DNA of 20,176 nucleotides, taken from NCBI GenBank assembly GCA_964534995.1, contig CAZHSC010000066.1, forward strand, positions 1 through 20,176, in the 5' to 3' direction. Origin of the DNA: JAJTFW01 sp964534995. GTDB lineage: Bacteria > Bacteroidota > Bacteroidia > AKYH767-A > OLB10. Made by a program: the position numbers and the translations under genes. How positions within the stretch are numbered: the stretch's first letter is position 1; every line of letters starts with the position of its first letter. This document shows, in pieces, positions 1-7,465 of this stretch. Under the pieces are notes generated by a model that searched no databases, was not told the DNA's origin, and saw nothing but the letters and a program-made list of their open reading frames with translations.

Positions 1-281
1 AACCTTTCACGCCTCCCGGGCGGGTCAGCTTTGCATTCCACCCGGGATCTTCACTCCGTTTCGATCCGCGACCTCCGCGCCTCCGCGCCTCCGCGAGAAA
101 CCTTTCACGCCTCCCGGGCGGGTCAGCTTTGCATTCCACCCGGGATCTTCACTTCGTTACGATCCGCGGGAAAAAACCATCCACCCGGGATCTTCACTTC
201 GTTACGATCCGCGGGAAAAAACCATCCACCCGGGATCTTCACTTCGTTACGATCTGCGACCTCCGCGCCTCCGCGAGAAAC
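1..281. repeat. GC-rich nested tandem repeats, cut by the window edge
   Basis: A composite repeat. A block beginning AACCTTTCACGCCTCCCGGG occurs at 1 and again at 99 (period 98). Inside it, a unit beginning CCACCCGGGATCTTCACT occurs at 38, 136, 181 and 226; the last three are exact 45-bp steps. An 8-bp unit CCTCCGCG is repeated three times at 72-95 and twice at 260-275, each followed by AGAAAC. The open frame across it is a by-product of the repeat. The left end lies outside the window. Function is unknown; it looks like an interspersed intergenic repeat. Confidence 0.85.
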
Positions 282-284
282 TTA

Positions 285-340
285 ATGTGTTAATTTGAAG
301 ATGTGCTGATTTGAAAACGGGGTAATTTGAAAATTTGAAG
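285..340. repeat. 16-bp AT-rich tandem repeat, about 3.5 copies
   Basis: Three consecutive 16-bp units at 285-300, 301-316 and 317-332 end in ATTTGAA(G/A), followed by a half unit at 333-340. The core is (T/G)TAATTTGAA with small changes. It directly follows the GC-rich repeat and precedes scoA by about 70 bp. The remaining spacer 341-408 shows no clear promoter; only near-matches to TAnnTTTG are present. Confidence 0.7.
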
Positions 341-408
341 TTACTTATTTTGTCGGAAGAACATAAACTCACCAATCTTTCGCTAATTTTACTGCCTATT
401 CTAAAGCT

Positions 409-1107
409 ATGAACAAGGTAGTTAACGGCGCGGCGGATGCTATTCGCGATATTCATGACGGAGCAGTAATTATGCTTGGTGGATTCGGATTATGCGGGAT
501 CCCTGAAAATTGTATTGCGGCATTGGTGAAAAAGGGTGTGAAGAATCTTACCTGCATTTCCAATAACGCAGGTGTTGATGATTTTGGAATCGGCCTGATG
601 CTCAAAACGCGACAGGTAAAAAAAATGATTTCCTCCTACGTGGGTGAAAATGCAGAGTTTGAGCGTCAGCTCCTCAGCGGTGAACTGGAGGTGGATCTTA
701 TTCCGCAGGGCACACTCGCTACCCGGTGTATGGCAGCCGCCTATGGAATGCCCGCCGTTTGGGTGAGAGCCGGAGTAGGTACGGAAGTGGCCGAAGGAAA
801 GGAAGTACGCAACTTTAATGGAGTGGATTACCTGCTTGAATACGCTTTTGAGGCTGAATTTGCAATAGTGAAAGCCTGGAAAGGTGATACACACGGTAAC
901 CTTGTCTTCCGTAAAACCACACGAAATTTTAACATGCCCATGGCCATGGGTGGAAAAATTACGATCGCCGAAGTGGAAGAACTGGTTCCCGCAGGTGAAC
1001 TGGATCCCGACCACATTCATGTGCCCGGTATTTATGTTCACCGGATTTTTCAAGGGACAAATTATGAGAAGCGTATAGAACAACGTACCCTTCGTTCAAA
1101 AGCATAA
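409..1107 (+). CDS. scoA: 3-oxoacid CoA-transferase subunit A
   Basis: Alpha subunit of a succinyl-CoA:3-oxoacid (acetoacetate) CoA-transferase, a cytosolic heteromer that moves CoA from succinyl-CoA to acetoacetate or related 3-oxoacids. The 232-residue length matches the bacterial A subunit. The N-terminus MNKVVNGAADAI and the glycine-rich GGFGLCGIPE at residues 24-33 are family signatures; QGTLATRCMAA and FRKTTRNFN further along are also typical. The ATG at 409 gives the family N-terminus. The B subunit follows after 56 bp in the same direction, so the two are almost certainly co-transcribed. The exact acid substrate cannot be told from sequence alone. The genes downstream do not share a pathway with it. 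Confidence 0.93.
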   Translation: MNKVVNGAADAIRDIHDGAVIMLGGFGLCGIPENCIAALVKKGVKNLTCISNNAGVDDFGIGLMLKTRQVKKMISSYVGENAEFERQLLSGELEVDLIPQGTLATRCMAAAYGMPAVWVRAGVGTEVAEGKEVRNFNGVDYLLEYAFEAEFAIVKAWKGDTHGNLVFRKTTRNFNMPMAMGGKITIAEVEELVPAGELDPDHIHVPGIYVHRIFQGTNYEKRIEQRTLRSKA

Positions 1108-1163
1108 AGAATCATTGCCATCATCTTAAATATGCGGTCAAATTCATAATTAAATGAACTGAA

Positions 1164-1820
1164 ATGTTAGATAAGAACGGTATAGCGAAACGTATCGCAA
1201 AAGAAGTAAAAGACGGATATTATGTCAACCTGGGTATCGGAATTCCAACCCTCGTTGCAAACTATATTCCCACAGGCATGAACGTTACACTGCAATCAGA
1301 GAACGGCATGCTTGGCATGGGACCGTTTCCATATGAAGGAGAAGAGGATCCCGATCTGATCAATGCCGGCAAGCAAACGATTACCGAAGTTCCCGGAACG
1401 GCTTACTTTGACTCTGCATTGAGTTTCGGAATGATTCGCGCCGGCAAAGTGGATCTCACCATACTCGGTGCCATGGAAGTAAGTGAAAACGGAGATATCG
1501 CCAATTGGAAGATTCCCGGAAAGATGGTGAAGGGAATGGGAGGCGCGATGGATCTTGTGGCAGCCGCAAAAAACATTATTGTAGCGATGCAGCATGTCAA
1601 CAAAGCCGGTGAAAGCAAACTCCTGCCTGCATGTTCACTACCGCTTACAGGTGTAAAGTGCGTTAAAAAGATCGTCACTGAGCTCGCGGTACTGGACGTA
1701 GTGCCCGGCAAAGGATTTGTATTATTGGAACGTGCGCCGGGGGTAACGGTGGAGGAGATACGTAAAGCTACTGCGGGTAAGCTGATCGTGGAGGGTGATA
1801 TTCCTGAGATGGTATTATAA
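1164..1820 (+). CDS. scoB: 3-oxoacid CoA-transferase subunit B
   Basis: Beta subunit of the same CoA-transferase; it carries the catalytic glutamate that forms the enzyme-CoA thioester. The signature SENGMLGMGP is present, with the predicted catalytic Glu at residue 46, and the N-terminal GIGIPTLVANYIP is typical of the family. The protein has 218 residues, a normal length. It follows scoA by 56 bp and is itself followed after only 17 bp by a membrane glycosyltransferase-like gene. That gene could be read through from here, although the functions are unrelated. I see no terminator between them. Confidence 0.93.
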   Translation: MLDKNGIAKRIAKEVKDGYYVNLGIGIPTLVANYIPTGMNVTLQSENGMLGMGPFPYEGEEDPDLINAGKQTITEVPGTAYFDSALSFGMIRAGKVDLTILGAMEVSENGDIANWKIPGKMVKGMGGAMDLVAAAKNIIVAMQHVNKAGESKLLPACSLPLTGVKCVKKIVTELAVLDVVPGKGFVLLERAPGVTVEEIRKATAGKLIVEGDIPEMVL

Positions 1821-1837
1821 AGACACTGGAACTACAG

Positions 1838-3373
1838 ATGACCCCGCGCAGGTTTTTTCCCTTATTAATCATTGCCTTTATCCTGCTGCTTCATTTCTGG
1901 AACGGGCAGCATACTATCCTTTTCCTGAGACCACAGTCGGTGCACCAGTGGGCGCAATGCGACAGAGCTTCCGTAGCCTTGAATTACTACCAGCACGGAA
2001 TGGATTTTTTTACACCCCGGGTCCATAACCTGGACAATGGTACAGGCATTACCGGTATGGAATTTCCGCTGATGAATTACAGTGTAGCCATTTTGTATAA
2101 AATTTTCGGATATCATGAGTTTCTCTACCGCCTCCTCGAACTGTTGATCTTCAGTGCCGGTTTGTATGGTGTATTTTATATCGCCCGGCACTACCTGCAG
2201 CATGCAGGGATGTCGCTGGCAATACTATTAATTTACGGATCCATTCCTCTCCTTGCTTTCTATACCGCCAACTTTCTACCCGACATTATCAGTCTTTCAT
2301 TTGTCCTCATCGCCTGGTCATTCCTGATCCATGCATTAAAGAGCAAAGAAAAATGGTATGCCCTGCTCAGTTTTGTCTTCTTCTGGCTGGCATCCCTTAT
2401 TAAAATAACAGCCCTGATGTACCTGCCGGTTTTCCTGTTTACCGTATTTAGTTTTACAGGAGAAAAATTAAGCCGTCATGCTGTATGGAAATGGCTGGCG
2501 ATGGCCGCAGGCCTTGTGCTACTTACCATACCCTGGTATATGTATGCAGCCTGGTTGAGTGCCGGTACTTCTTCTGAGGTGTTTCTACTGCAATTCAGGC
2601 CAATTTCTTCTTTTCATGATTTTATGGACATATACCATGAAGTCAGTGAGGTATGGCTGGAACGCTTGTTTTTAAGGCCGCTCAGTATTTTCCTTTTCTT
2701 CTTTCCGCTTCTCTTCGCATTCCTGCCCTCTCAAAACAGGCAGCTAAAATTTACCGGGCTGCTAACACTGGGCGGGGCCATTGTATTTATTGTGTTCATG
2801 TGGCAGCAGTTCCGGCATCATGATTACTATATGATTTTACTGACACCTTTGTTTTTAATCAGCATCATCCAGCTTACGGCAATGGCTAAGCAAATAAGGA
2901 TTCATTATGCAATTTTACCGGGTTTACTTTTTATTTTTTCAGCGGCCAACGCGGTAAGATCAGCGCAGTACCTTGGCCAGGCCTATGATAAAAACCAATG
3001 GTACTACGGTGCCACCCATTTCGATGATTATTTTGAATTTGAAAAGCACCTTCGTGAGATGGGAATTCCCGCTGATACACCGGTTATCAGTGTATTTGAT
3101 CATAGCCCGGATATTTCTCTTTACCTGATGAATCAAAAAGGCGTAAGCGTTGCCTACCGTAAATCTGAAACCGTTTTAGAAAAGTATATCGCTTCGGGTG
3201 CTTTTGCATACCTCATCTATAACAGCCGGAGCGCCATTGAAAATATTTCCTTTGATGCTGCAAAATACCCTTTGACCCTTGAAAAGGAAATTTTCGGAAT
3301 AATGATTTATAAGGTTGCTAACTACGATAGTTCCCGGCGGGTACCGGTTTTTAAATTGTCGCCCTGGAACTGA
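1838..3373 (+). CDS. GT-C (GT39/ArnT-like) integral membrane glycosyltransferase
   Basis: A 511-residue protein with about ten hydrophobic segments (residues 6-20, about 95-115, 123-165 and onward) and a soluble C-terminal part of about 120 residues. The first extracytoplasmic loop carries HQWAQCDRASVALNYYQHG, with Asp42 where the GT39/ArnT family has its catalytic Asp, followed by a TGMEFPLMNY-type stretch common in Bacteroidota GT39 homologues. Such enzymes use polyprenyl-phosphate-linked sugars to glycosylate lipids, glycans or proteins on the outer side of the cytoplasmic membrane. The ATG at 1838 is 17 bp after scoB and leads straight into the first membrane segment. Donor and acceptor are unknown. 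The GT2 enzyme at 10101 could make the donor (inference). The gene converges with the lipoprotein gene at 3408. Confidence 0.75.
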   Translation: MTPRRFFPLLIIAFILLLHFWNGQHTILFLRPQSVHQWAQCDRASVALNYYQHGMDFFTPRVHNLDNGTGITGMEFPLMNYSVAILYKIFGYHEFLYRLLELLIFSAGLYGVFYIARHYLQHAGMSLAILLIYGSIPLLAFYTANFLPDIISLSFVLIAWSFLIHALKSKEKWYALLSFVFFWLASLIKITALMYLPVFLFTVFSFTGEKLSRHAVWKWLAMAAGLVLLTIPWYMYAAWLSAGTSSEVFLLQFRPISSFHDFMDIYHEVSEVWLERLFLRPLSIFLFFFPLLFAFLPSQNRQLKFTGLLTLGGAIVFIVFMWQQFRHHDYYMILLTPLFLISIIQLTAMAKQIRIHYAILPGLLFIFSAANAVRSAQYLGQAYDKNQWYYGATHFDDYFEFEKHLREMGIPADTPVISVFDHSPDISLYLMNQKGVSVAYRKSETVLEKYIASGAFAYLIYNSRSAIENISFDAAKYPLTLEKEIFGIMIYKVANYDSSRRVPVFKLSPWN

Positions 3374-3407
3374 TCACCGGTGAAGCCCTGTTCAAAGCTT
3401 ACAGGTC

Positions 3408-3926
3408 TTATTTTTCAAACGATATCCTGAAGTCGTCCCAATACACGCGGCGTGCACCATCGTTTAACCCATACATTTTAAGGATCATATCGTCCGTTAT
3501 TTTCTCCTTCAGGTCAATTTTCATACTAATATCCACCCATTTATTGGCTTCCCGCATGTTGCGCTGGGTTTCAATGCCCTGCCAAATCATATTTTTTCCA
3601 TCTTTCTCAATGGAAATAACAAATTTGGCTTTTGCATCCGTTTGCTGACTCATGACCCATACCATGGCCTTAACAGCGCTGATGTCTTTGTTTTTTATAT
3701 CCTTCCCGTGCAGCACAAAGGTTTGCGAGTACGGTGTTGTGCTGTCGGTATAGGTACAGAAATTACCGCTATGCGCTGCTTCCCGGATCACACGGGGACT
3801 TTCCGTCCAGTAACCCAGTGTTTCAAAGTCATTGAAAAATTCATTGTCATTTTTAACATCTTCGCGGCTGGTACAGGCAGGGAGGCTCAGCAGAAGCGCT
3901 GAAAACAGAGGGAGATATTTTTTCAT
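3408..3926 (-). CDS. Small lipoprotein, possible carbohydrate-binding jelly roll
   Basis: A 172-residue protein with a lipoprotein signal peptide: MKKYLPLF, a hydrophobic core and the lipobox LPAC, with the lipidated Cys at residue 18. The mature start CTSRED has acidic residues just after Ser, loosely like the lipoprotein export signal that sends Bacteroidota lipoproteins to the cell surface. The mature part has NDFETLGYW near its start and ends in VYWDDFRISFEK. This layout (an N-terminal DFE strand and a C-terminal DDF/RI strand) is seen in beta-sandwich carbohydrate-binding modules. I do not recognise a named family, so binding of sugars is inference. The gene stands alone on the minus strand among glycan genes and has its own -7 box just upstream. 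Confidence 0.7.
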   Translation of the reverse strand: MKKYLPLFSALLLSLPACTSREDVKNDNEFFNDFETLGYWTESPRVIREAAHSGNFCTYTDSTTPYSQTFVLHGKDIKNKDISAVKAMVWVMSQQTDAKAKFVISIEKDGKNMIWQGIETQRNMREANKWVDISMKIDLKEKITDDMILKMYGLNDGARRVYWDDFRISFEK

Positions 3927-3946
3927 TGTGATTTTCCGTTGACTGG

Positions 3947-3954
3947 CAAAATTA
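3947..3954 (-). promoter_or_regulatory. Candidate -7 box for the lipoprotein gene
   Basis: Read on the minus strand this is TAATTTTG, a full match to the Bacteroidota -7 consensus TAnnTTTG, 20 bp before the lipoprotein ATG. No TTTG element is seen at the usual distance upstream, so only half the promoter is supported. Confidence 0.4.
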
Positions 3955-4045
3955 GATTATTTAATTATATCCAGCTGCAGCCAGCCTTTGCAGATGCAGA
4001 ATATAAAATAAAAGTATAAGTACACGCGTGCGACGTTTATTTGAA

Positions 4046-4053
4046 TATTTTTG
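4046..4053 (+). promoter_or_regulatory. Candidate -7 box for the 4125 gene
   Basis: TATTTTTG matches TAnnTTTG. Transcription would begin near 4060, downstream of a possible TTG start at 4041, which favours the ATG at 4125. No good -33 TTTG is visible. Confidence 0.35.
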
Positions 4054-4124
4054 ACTTCGGAAGAGCGTATGTCTCCGGCAGTTTATGCCCTGTCCACACT
4101 GTGTTTACCTTCAAAGTCGCAACT

Positions 4125-5468
4125 ATGAAAAACAATACATCCCTGTTAGCTGTCATCCTGGTGGTTGTCATTTGCTTTCTGGTAGACATGGATATGAAAA
4201 ACTGGCGGAAAACAGAGCGTGTAATTGAAAACGACGTACACGGTTACTATGGATATCTGCCGGCCTATTTTATTTTCGATGATCTGAAAGTTGAAAAAAG
4301 TGATTACAAATATGCCGAAAACGGGTATTGGTTCTGGATGAAACATTATGAAAACGGAACCTATGACTTCGGACAAACCTATGGAATCGCGCTCTTGTAT
4401 GCTCCGTTTTTCTTCACCGCACATCTTTGTGCCAGGTGGTTTGACTACCCTTTAACCGGTTTTTCTGAACCTTATAAATATTTTCTGCTGTTGAGCAGTT
4501 TGTTTTACTTGTTTGCAGGACTCATTTTTATAAGAAAGAGCCTCCGGCAATTTAATTTTTCTGACAAAATCAGCGCGGGCACCTTATTGTTATTGGGTTT
4601 GGGCACCAACCTGTTTTGTTATTCATCCCAGTCGGGCCCATATCCGCACGTATATAACTTTTTTCTTATTTCGGTATTTACCTACTGTACTATAAAGTGG
4701 CATGAAGCAAAAAACATCCGGTATTCCATAGGCCTGGCACTTTCCTTTTCACTGATTGTATTAATTTCATTTGCCAATGCGGCGGTATTGTTGTTCTTTT
4801 TATTTTATAATGTAAACAGCATGGCTGACATTTCGGAAAAGCGAATTCCGGTGTTGCAGTTGCTGTTAATTTCATGTATTGCCATTATGGTCTGGTTTCC
4901 ACAATTGAAATACTGGAAACTGGCTACCGGCAGTTATTTTGGTGCGCCCGATCATTACGAGCGCTATTATTTTTTGCAACCGGTATTTTGGAAAGGCCTG
5001 TTTAGTTTTAGAAAGGGATGGCTGGTGTATACGCCCTTGATGACCCTGGCACTGGCAGGCCTCCTGTTTCTTCGTCAACGGATAAGGAGCGCTTTCCCAG
5101 GTGCTGTGTTATATATTCTTGTTACCTTATATATCACCTTTTGCTGGTGGAACTGGTGGTACGGGGGCTCATTCGGCCAAAGGGCGATGATTGACAGTTA
5201 TGCCGTGTTGGCACTGCCCATGGCATCCATGCTGGAGATGCTTTTCAGAAAAGGTATCGCCATCAGAGCAACAAGCATAGCGTTGTTCATTTTTTTTGTA
5301 GGTCTCAATATTTTTCAAACCTACCAGTACGAACGTGGCTCCCTTCATTATTCCGCCATGACATCCCGTTTGTACTTTAAGCAATTCGGTAAGCTTGATA
5401 AAATTGAAAAATTTGATCAGTATCTGGATTATCCAAAAGAAGAAGAAGCCAGAAATGGAAACCGATAA
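4125..5468 (+). CDS. Multi-pass membrane protein, GT-C-like, function unknown
   Basis: 447 residues from the ATG at 4125. An upstream TTG (4041) would extend the frame, but the added 28 residues are hydrophilic and precede an obvious start MKNNTSLLAVILVVVICFLV, a membrane segment. A -7 box also lies inside the longer frame. After the first membrane helix comes ENDVHGYYGYLPAYFIFDDL, an extracytoplasmic loop with Asp37 placed as in GT-C glycosyltransferases. About ten further hydrophobic segments follow, including CWWNWWYGGSFGQRA near residue 350. I recognise this as a Bacteroidota membrane-protein type related to GT-C enzymes, but no substrate can be named. It is followed after 8 bp by another large membrane protein, so the two are probably one operon. 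Confidence 0.6.
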   Translation: MKNNTSLLAVILVVVICFLVDMDMKNWRKTERVIENDVHGYYGYLPAYFIFDDLKVEKSDYKYAENGYWFWMKHYENGTYDFGQTYGIALLYAPFFFTAHLCARWFDYPLTGFSEPYKYFLLLSSLFYLFAGLIFIRKSLRQFNFSDKISAGTLLLLGLGTNLFCYSSQSGPYPHVYNFFLISVFTYCTIKWHEAKNIRYSIGLALSFSLIVLISFANAAVLLFFLFYNVNSMADISEKRIPVLQLLLISCIAIMVWFPQLKYWKLATGSYFGAPDHYERYYFLQPVFWKGLFSFRKGWLVYTPLMTLALAGLLFLRQRIRSAFPGAVLYILVTLYITFCWWNWWYGGSFGQRAMIDSYAVLALPMASMLEMLFRKGIAIRATSIALFIFFVGLNIFQTYQYERGSLHYSAMTSRLYFKQFGKLDKIEKFDQYLDYPKEEEARNGNR

Positions 5469-5476
5469 GCGCTTTT

Positions 5477-7462
5477 ATGTGGCTCAGTAAGGAAATACGA
5501 ATACTTGATTTTTTACCCGTAGTGATGCTGCTGGCAGGACTATACCTGTTTCCGTTCAGCATGGTGGATGATGATTTTTCAAGGATGCCAGGAGATAAGG
5601 GCGACGCCCGGTTTAATAATTACATCCTTGAACATGGATACAAATATATGAAAGGGGAGGTGGCTTCTTATTGGGATGCTCCTTTTCTCTACCCCTATAA
5701 AAAGGCCATCGCTTTTTCGGATAACCTGATTGGTACCTTGCCGGTGTATGCATTTTTCAGAGAGAACAAATGCGACAGGGAAACCGCATTTCAGGCCTGG
5801 TTCATTGTCATGTTCGCTTTGAATTTTATAGGTTGTTACCTGGCACTCCGATGGTGGGCGGGCAGTACGGTGTTGGCTTCCGTGGGGGCTTATATTTATG
5901 CCTTTTCGATTTTTATTTTATGTCATATTAATCATGTTCAGATATTGCCAAGGTTCATGATTCCCCTGGTGATTTACTGGACGTGGACCTATCTGAGAAC
6001 GAAAAAGCCAGGATATTTTCTTGGGGCGATGCTGGGACTCGTATTTCAGTTTTACTGTGGTATTTACCTTGGATTTTTCCTGGTCTATATGCTGCTCTTT
6101 ATGTGTATCAGTTACCTGGTAGTTTACAGGGACTGGAATTTGTTCAGGCAATTCAGAAACATAAAATCGCTTGGCATTCATTTGTTGATTATCGCCATCA
6201 GTGCCGGTGTGCTGCTGCCGATGTTTCAGCCTTACATAGACGTTTCAGGAAAGTTCGGATACAGGAATTTTGAAGAAGTATCTAATTATATACCAACCTG
6301 GCGGGCCTATTTTTCCGCTACTCCCGAATCTTCCATATGGCGGTTACTTTCCTGGCACATCCGTTCGCAACAGGGCTATTGGTGGGAACAGTTATTATTT
6401 ACTGGTTTATTACCGTGGATAGCAGTAGTTATGCTGCCGCTCTTTATTTTCAACAGGAAACTAAAGGAAAGTTCCGGAAGAAAATTCATCGCATTTCTGA
6501 CATTGACCTTCTTTTTATGCGTGATCTTTTCATTAAAAATAAATGGATTTACCCTGTATAAAATCATTTTTAACCTTCCGGGATATGGCTCCATGCGTTC
6601 CATTAACAGGCTGAGCAATGCAGTGGTTTTCCTTCAGGTTATACTGATGGTATTTATATTCAGTTCCCTCATCAGGGCCTTTCCACGCCTCAGGCTGCTG
6701 TTGTTCTTTTTACCCTTGTTGGTGATTGTTGACAACAGTGTAAGCTATTGGGAGCGCACCTTCAGCAAAAAGGAGGTGCAGATGGAAGTGGCCAATATGA
6801 AAGCTTTTATTACAAGCCGTTTGGATACAACCCATAAGGCAGTAGCTGTTCAACATTTTAATTACGCAGGTATGGAAACTGTTTCGCAGTTGAATGTGAT
6901 GCTGGCTTCTCAGGATCTTGGTATTTCCTGTGTGAATGCATACACCGGATTGTTTCCTTATAATTACCAGGGCTTCGCCGATACCGAAGGCATGGATTCA
7001 CTGAAGAGATGGCTGGACTATAACCATGCTGATATCAGTCAGGTGCAGGTGATTTCCGAATTCGGGCAGAAATATTTGAGGAGGAAGTATGGCAAAATCG
7101 CCGCTGCAAACAACAAATACCTAACGGTGAATCAGGAAAAAAATCAGCAGGTATTTGCGGATTCAAAAGGAAAGGAAGAAGCAGTTTTAACTGAGATGAG
7201 CGTACTGGAAGACGGGTATACCATACTGCGCGCCGGAACCGGCAAATACTTCTGCGCTGAAATATCAGGTGGAGGGGAGTTGGTGGCCAACAGAGAATCG
7301 GTGGGGGCCTGGGAACGGTTTGTCATGCATGAGATCAGCCCCGGGCAATTTACACTCAAAGCTGCTAACGGCTACTATATACGCCTGCTTCCTGATGCCA
7401 GTCTTTCGGCAAGTAGTGCAGTGGAAGGACCCGAAACTATTTTAAGGATAGAGAAAAAGTGA
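5477..7462 (+). CDS. GT-C-like membrane protein with C-terminal fascin-like beta-trefoil segment
   Basis: 661 residues. The N-terminal part (to about residue 430) is multi-pass membrane. An acidic loop after the first helix contains VDDDF and MPGDKGDARFNNYILEHG, whose Asp40 and Asp43 are candidate catalytic residues of a GT-C-type transferase. A soluble stretch follows at about 430-573. The last 80 or so residues (about 580-661) contain GKYFCAE, LVANRESVGAWERF, FTLKAANGYYIRL and LSASS. These are the repeating elements of fascin-like beta-trefoils (GkYv-A-E, L-A-r-WE-F, nGkYl), which often bind carbohydrate in bacteria. Only about two beta-repeats are present, fewer than a full trefoil. The start ATG is 8 bp after the previous gene and the stop is 3 bp from the converging hydrolase gene. 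A role in transferring or capping a cell-surface glycan is inference. Confidence 0.6.
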   Translation: MWLSKEIRILDFLPVVMLLAGLYLFPFSMVDDDFSRMPGDKGDARFNNYILEHGYKYMKGEVASYWDAPFLYPYKKAIAFSDNLIGTLPVYAFFRENKCDRETAFQAWFIVMFALNFIGCYLALRWWAGSTVLASVGAYIYAFSIFILCHINHVQILPRFMIPLVIYWTWTYLRTKKPGYFLGAMLGLVFQFYCGIYLGFFLVYMLLFMCISYLVVYRDWNLFRQFRNIKSLGIHLLIIAISAGVLLPMFQPYIDVSGKFGYRNFEEVSNYIPTWRAYFSATPESSIWRLLSWHIRSQQGYWWEQLLFTGLLPWIAVVMLPLFIFNRKLKESSGRKFIAFLTLTFFLCVIFSLKINGFTLYKIIFNLPGYGSMRSINRLSNAVVFLQVILMVFIFSSLIRAFPRLRLLLFFLPLLVIVDNSVSYWERTFSKKEVQMEVANMKAFITSRLDTTHKAVAVQHFNYAGMETVSQLNVMLASQDLGISCVNAYTGLFPYNYQGFADTEGMDSLKRWLDYNHADISQVQVISEFGQKYLRRKYGKIAAANNKYLTVNQEKNQQVFADSKGKEEAVLTEMSVLEDGYTILRAGTGKYFCAEISGGGELVANRESVGAWERFVMHEISPGQFTLKAANGYYIRLLPDASLSASSAVEGPETILRIEKK

Positions 7463-7465
7463 ATG

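Noticed and set aside
136..258. CRISPR array
   Set aside because: The 45-bp units are contiguous tandem repeats with no unique spacers and no cas genes nearby.
31..285. 84-residue open frame at the left edge
   Set aside because: It is made wholly of the GC-rich nested repeat, so its protein is just the repeat translated; no family resemblance.
490..1083. 197-residue minus-strand frame
   Set aside because: Antisense to scoA, which is clearly the real gene.
3374..3383. Palindrome TCACCGGTGA after the 1838 gene
   Set aside because: A 10-bp palindrome without loop or T-run; too short to call a terminator or operator.
4041..4124. TTG-started N-terminal extension of the 4125 gene
   Set aside because: A -7 box lies inside it and the ATG at 4125 begins directly with a membrane segment.
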